Positions 6,233 to 6,649 of a DNA stretch of 6,649 nt are shown here, in pieces; position 1 is the first letter of the stretch; every line of letters begins with the position of its first letter. Position numbers and translations under genes: made by a program. Source of the DNA: Schlesneria sp. (GTDB taxonomy: Bacteria; Planctomycetota; Planctomycetia; Planctomycetales; Planctomycetaceae); contig JANXOO010000799.1 in assembly GCA_025353525.1 (NCBI GenBank), forward strand, positions 1-6,649. The letters run 5' to 3'. The notes under the pieces are model-generated. The model saw only the letters and a program-made list of their open reading frames with translations. It was not told the origin of the DNA and searched no databases.

Positions 6233-6649
6233 TCACATCATCGAGAAGTAATTCTCGACGGCGAAATCGAATGCCAAGGGTGTCATCTTGCGTGGCAGCC
6301 CTTTGTACGAGCAGAAGTTTCTGACCTGCAGCAGCAAGTCGCGCGGCTGGCATGAACGAAACGGGCGTTCGACCTGCCGGTAGTGGGTTTCGACCAAATG
6401 ATCGACGGCCGCAGTGTCGTACTGGAATCCCAGTTTTGGCGCGAGTCGACGAATGATCTCACGGAACTCGGCCTCACTGGGGTCCGGGACCTGAATTTTG
6501 TACGGAATCCGCCGCAAGAACGCCCCGTCAACGAGGTTCTTCGGTTCGAGATTGGTTGAAAAGATGATCAACTGGTCAAACGGTACCTGAATCTTCTTCC
6601 CGCTGGGGAGGTTTAGAAAGTCGTAGCGTTTTTCAAGGGGAACAATCCA
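6233..6649 (-). CDS. AAA+ ATPase, C-terminal part (5' end outside window)
   Basis: The frame is open to the right edge, so the Walker A and B motifs and the true start lie outside. The 138 visible residues hold the second half of an AAA+ module. LIIFSTN (27-33) is the strand ending in the sensor-1 Asn. FLRRIPYKI (44-52) matches the arginine-finger region, with R46 or R47 the candidate finger. The helical lid follows, with [15 protein letters not shown] (95-109), where R103 is the likely sensor-2 Arg. A short C-terminal helix ends at FSMM. The segment [21 protein letters not shown] (7-27), just before sensor 1, is family-specific. The broad layout resembles MoxR-like and related bacterial remodelling ATPases, but I cannot name the subfamily or substrate from half a protein. 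The helical-protein gene follows on the same strand after 208 bp. A TTG at 6571 is internal and should not be taken as the start. Confidence 0.88.
   Translation of the reverse strand, partial: WIVPLEKRYDFLNLPSGKKIQVPFDQLIIFSTNLEPKNLVDGAFLRRIPYKIQVPDPSEAEFREIIRRLAPKLGFQYDTAAVDHLVETHYRQVERPFRSCQPRDLLLQVRNFCSYKGLPRKMTPLAFDFAVENYFSMM

Noticed and set aside
1..6649. Search for CRISPR arrays, insertion-sequence ends, transposase or integrase fragments, tRNA/rRNA, toxin-antitoxin pairs
   Set aside because: None seen by eye: no spaced direct repeats, no terminal inverted repeats with target duplications, no recombinase motifs and no tRNA cloverleaf.

Overview
The window looks like an ordinary stretch of chromosome from a moderate-GC bacterium. 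It holds six protein-coding genes, two of them cut by the window edges: an ammonium transporter, an A24-family prepilin peptidase-like protein, an MFS permease, a Ser/Glu-rich extracytoplasmic protein, an unrecognised helical protein and an AAA+ ATPase. A planctomycete origin is my best guess. It rests on GTG/TTG starts, weak or absent Shine-Dalgarno sequences, genes that alternate in strand rather than forming operons, a large low-complexity surface-type protein, and an AAA+ ATPase and helical protein that resemble conserved planctomycete hypotheticals as I remember them. No rRNA, tRNA or marker gene is present to confirm this.

Layout, left to right: (1) 1-628, minus strand, the N-terminal part of an Amt/AmtB channel with its own signal peptide. 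(2) 629-999, a divergent intergenic region with no convincing gene. (3) 1000-1944, plus strand, a membrane aspartyl peptidase with both catalytic-Asp motifs but no cysteine-rich methylase loop. (4) 1880-3253, minus strand, a 12-TM MFS symporter whose 3' end overlaps the peptidase tail-to-tail by 65 bp. (5) 3254-3697, a second divergent intergenic region with two short inverted repeats. (6) 3698-5209, plus strand, a protein with an N-terminal hydrophobic export segment, about 420 polar residues and a C-terminal TM helix. (7) 5188-6024, minus strand, a soluble helical protein overlapping gene 6 by 22 bp. (8) 6233-6649, minus strand, the C-terminal part of an AAA+ ATPase, 208 bp upstream of gene 7.

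Most neighbours face towards or away from each other, so only the ATPase and the helical protein could share a transcript. Nothing shows that the genes work as one pathway. There is no sign of a mobile element, CRISPR array, toxin-antitoxin pair, defence island or biosynthetic cluster. The points most worth a second look are the altered prepilin peptidase (no zinc/methylase loop, enlarged segment between the catalytic aspartates), the doubly anchored Ser/Glu-rich protein, and the ATPase/helical-protein pair. I do not see a clear undescribed system here.
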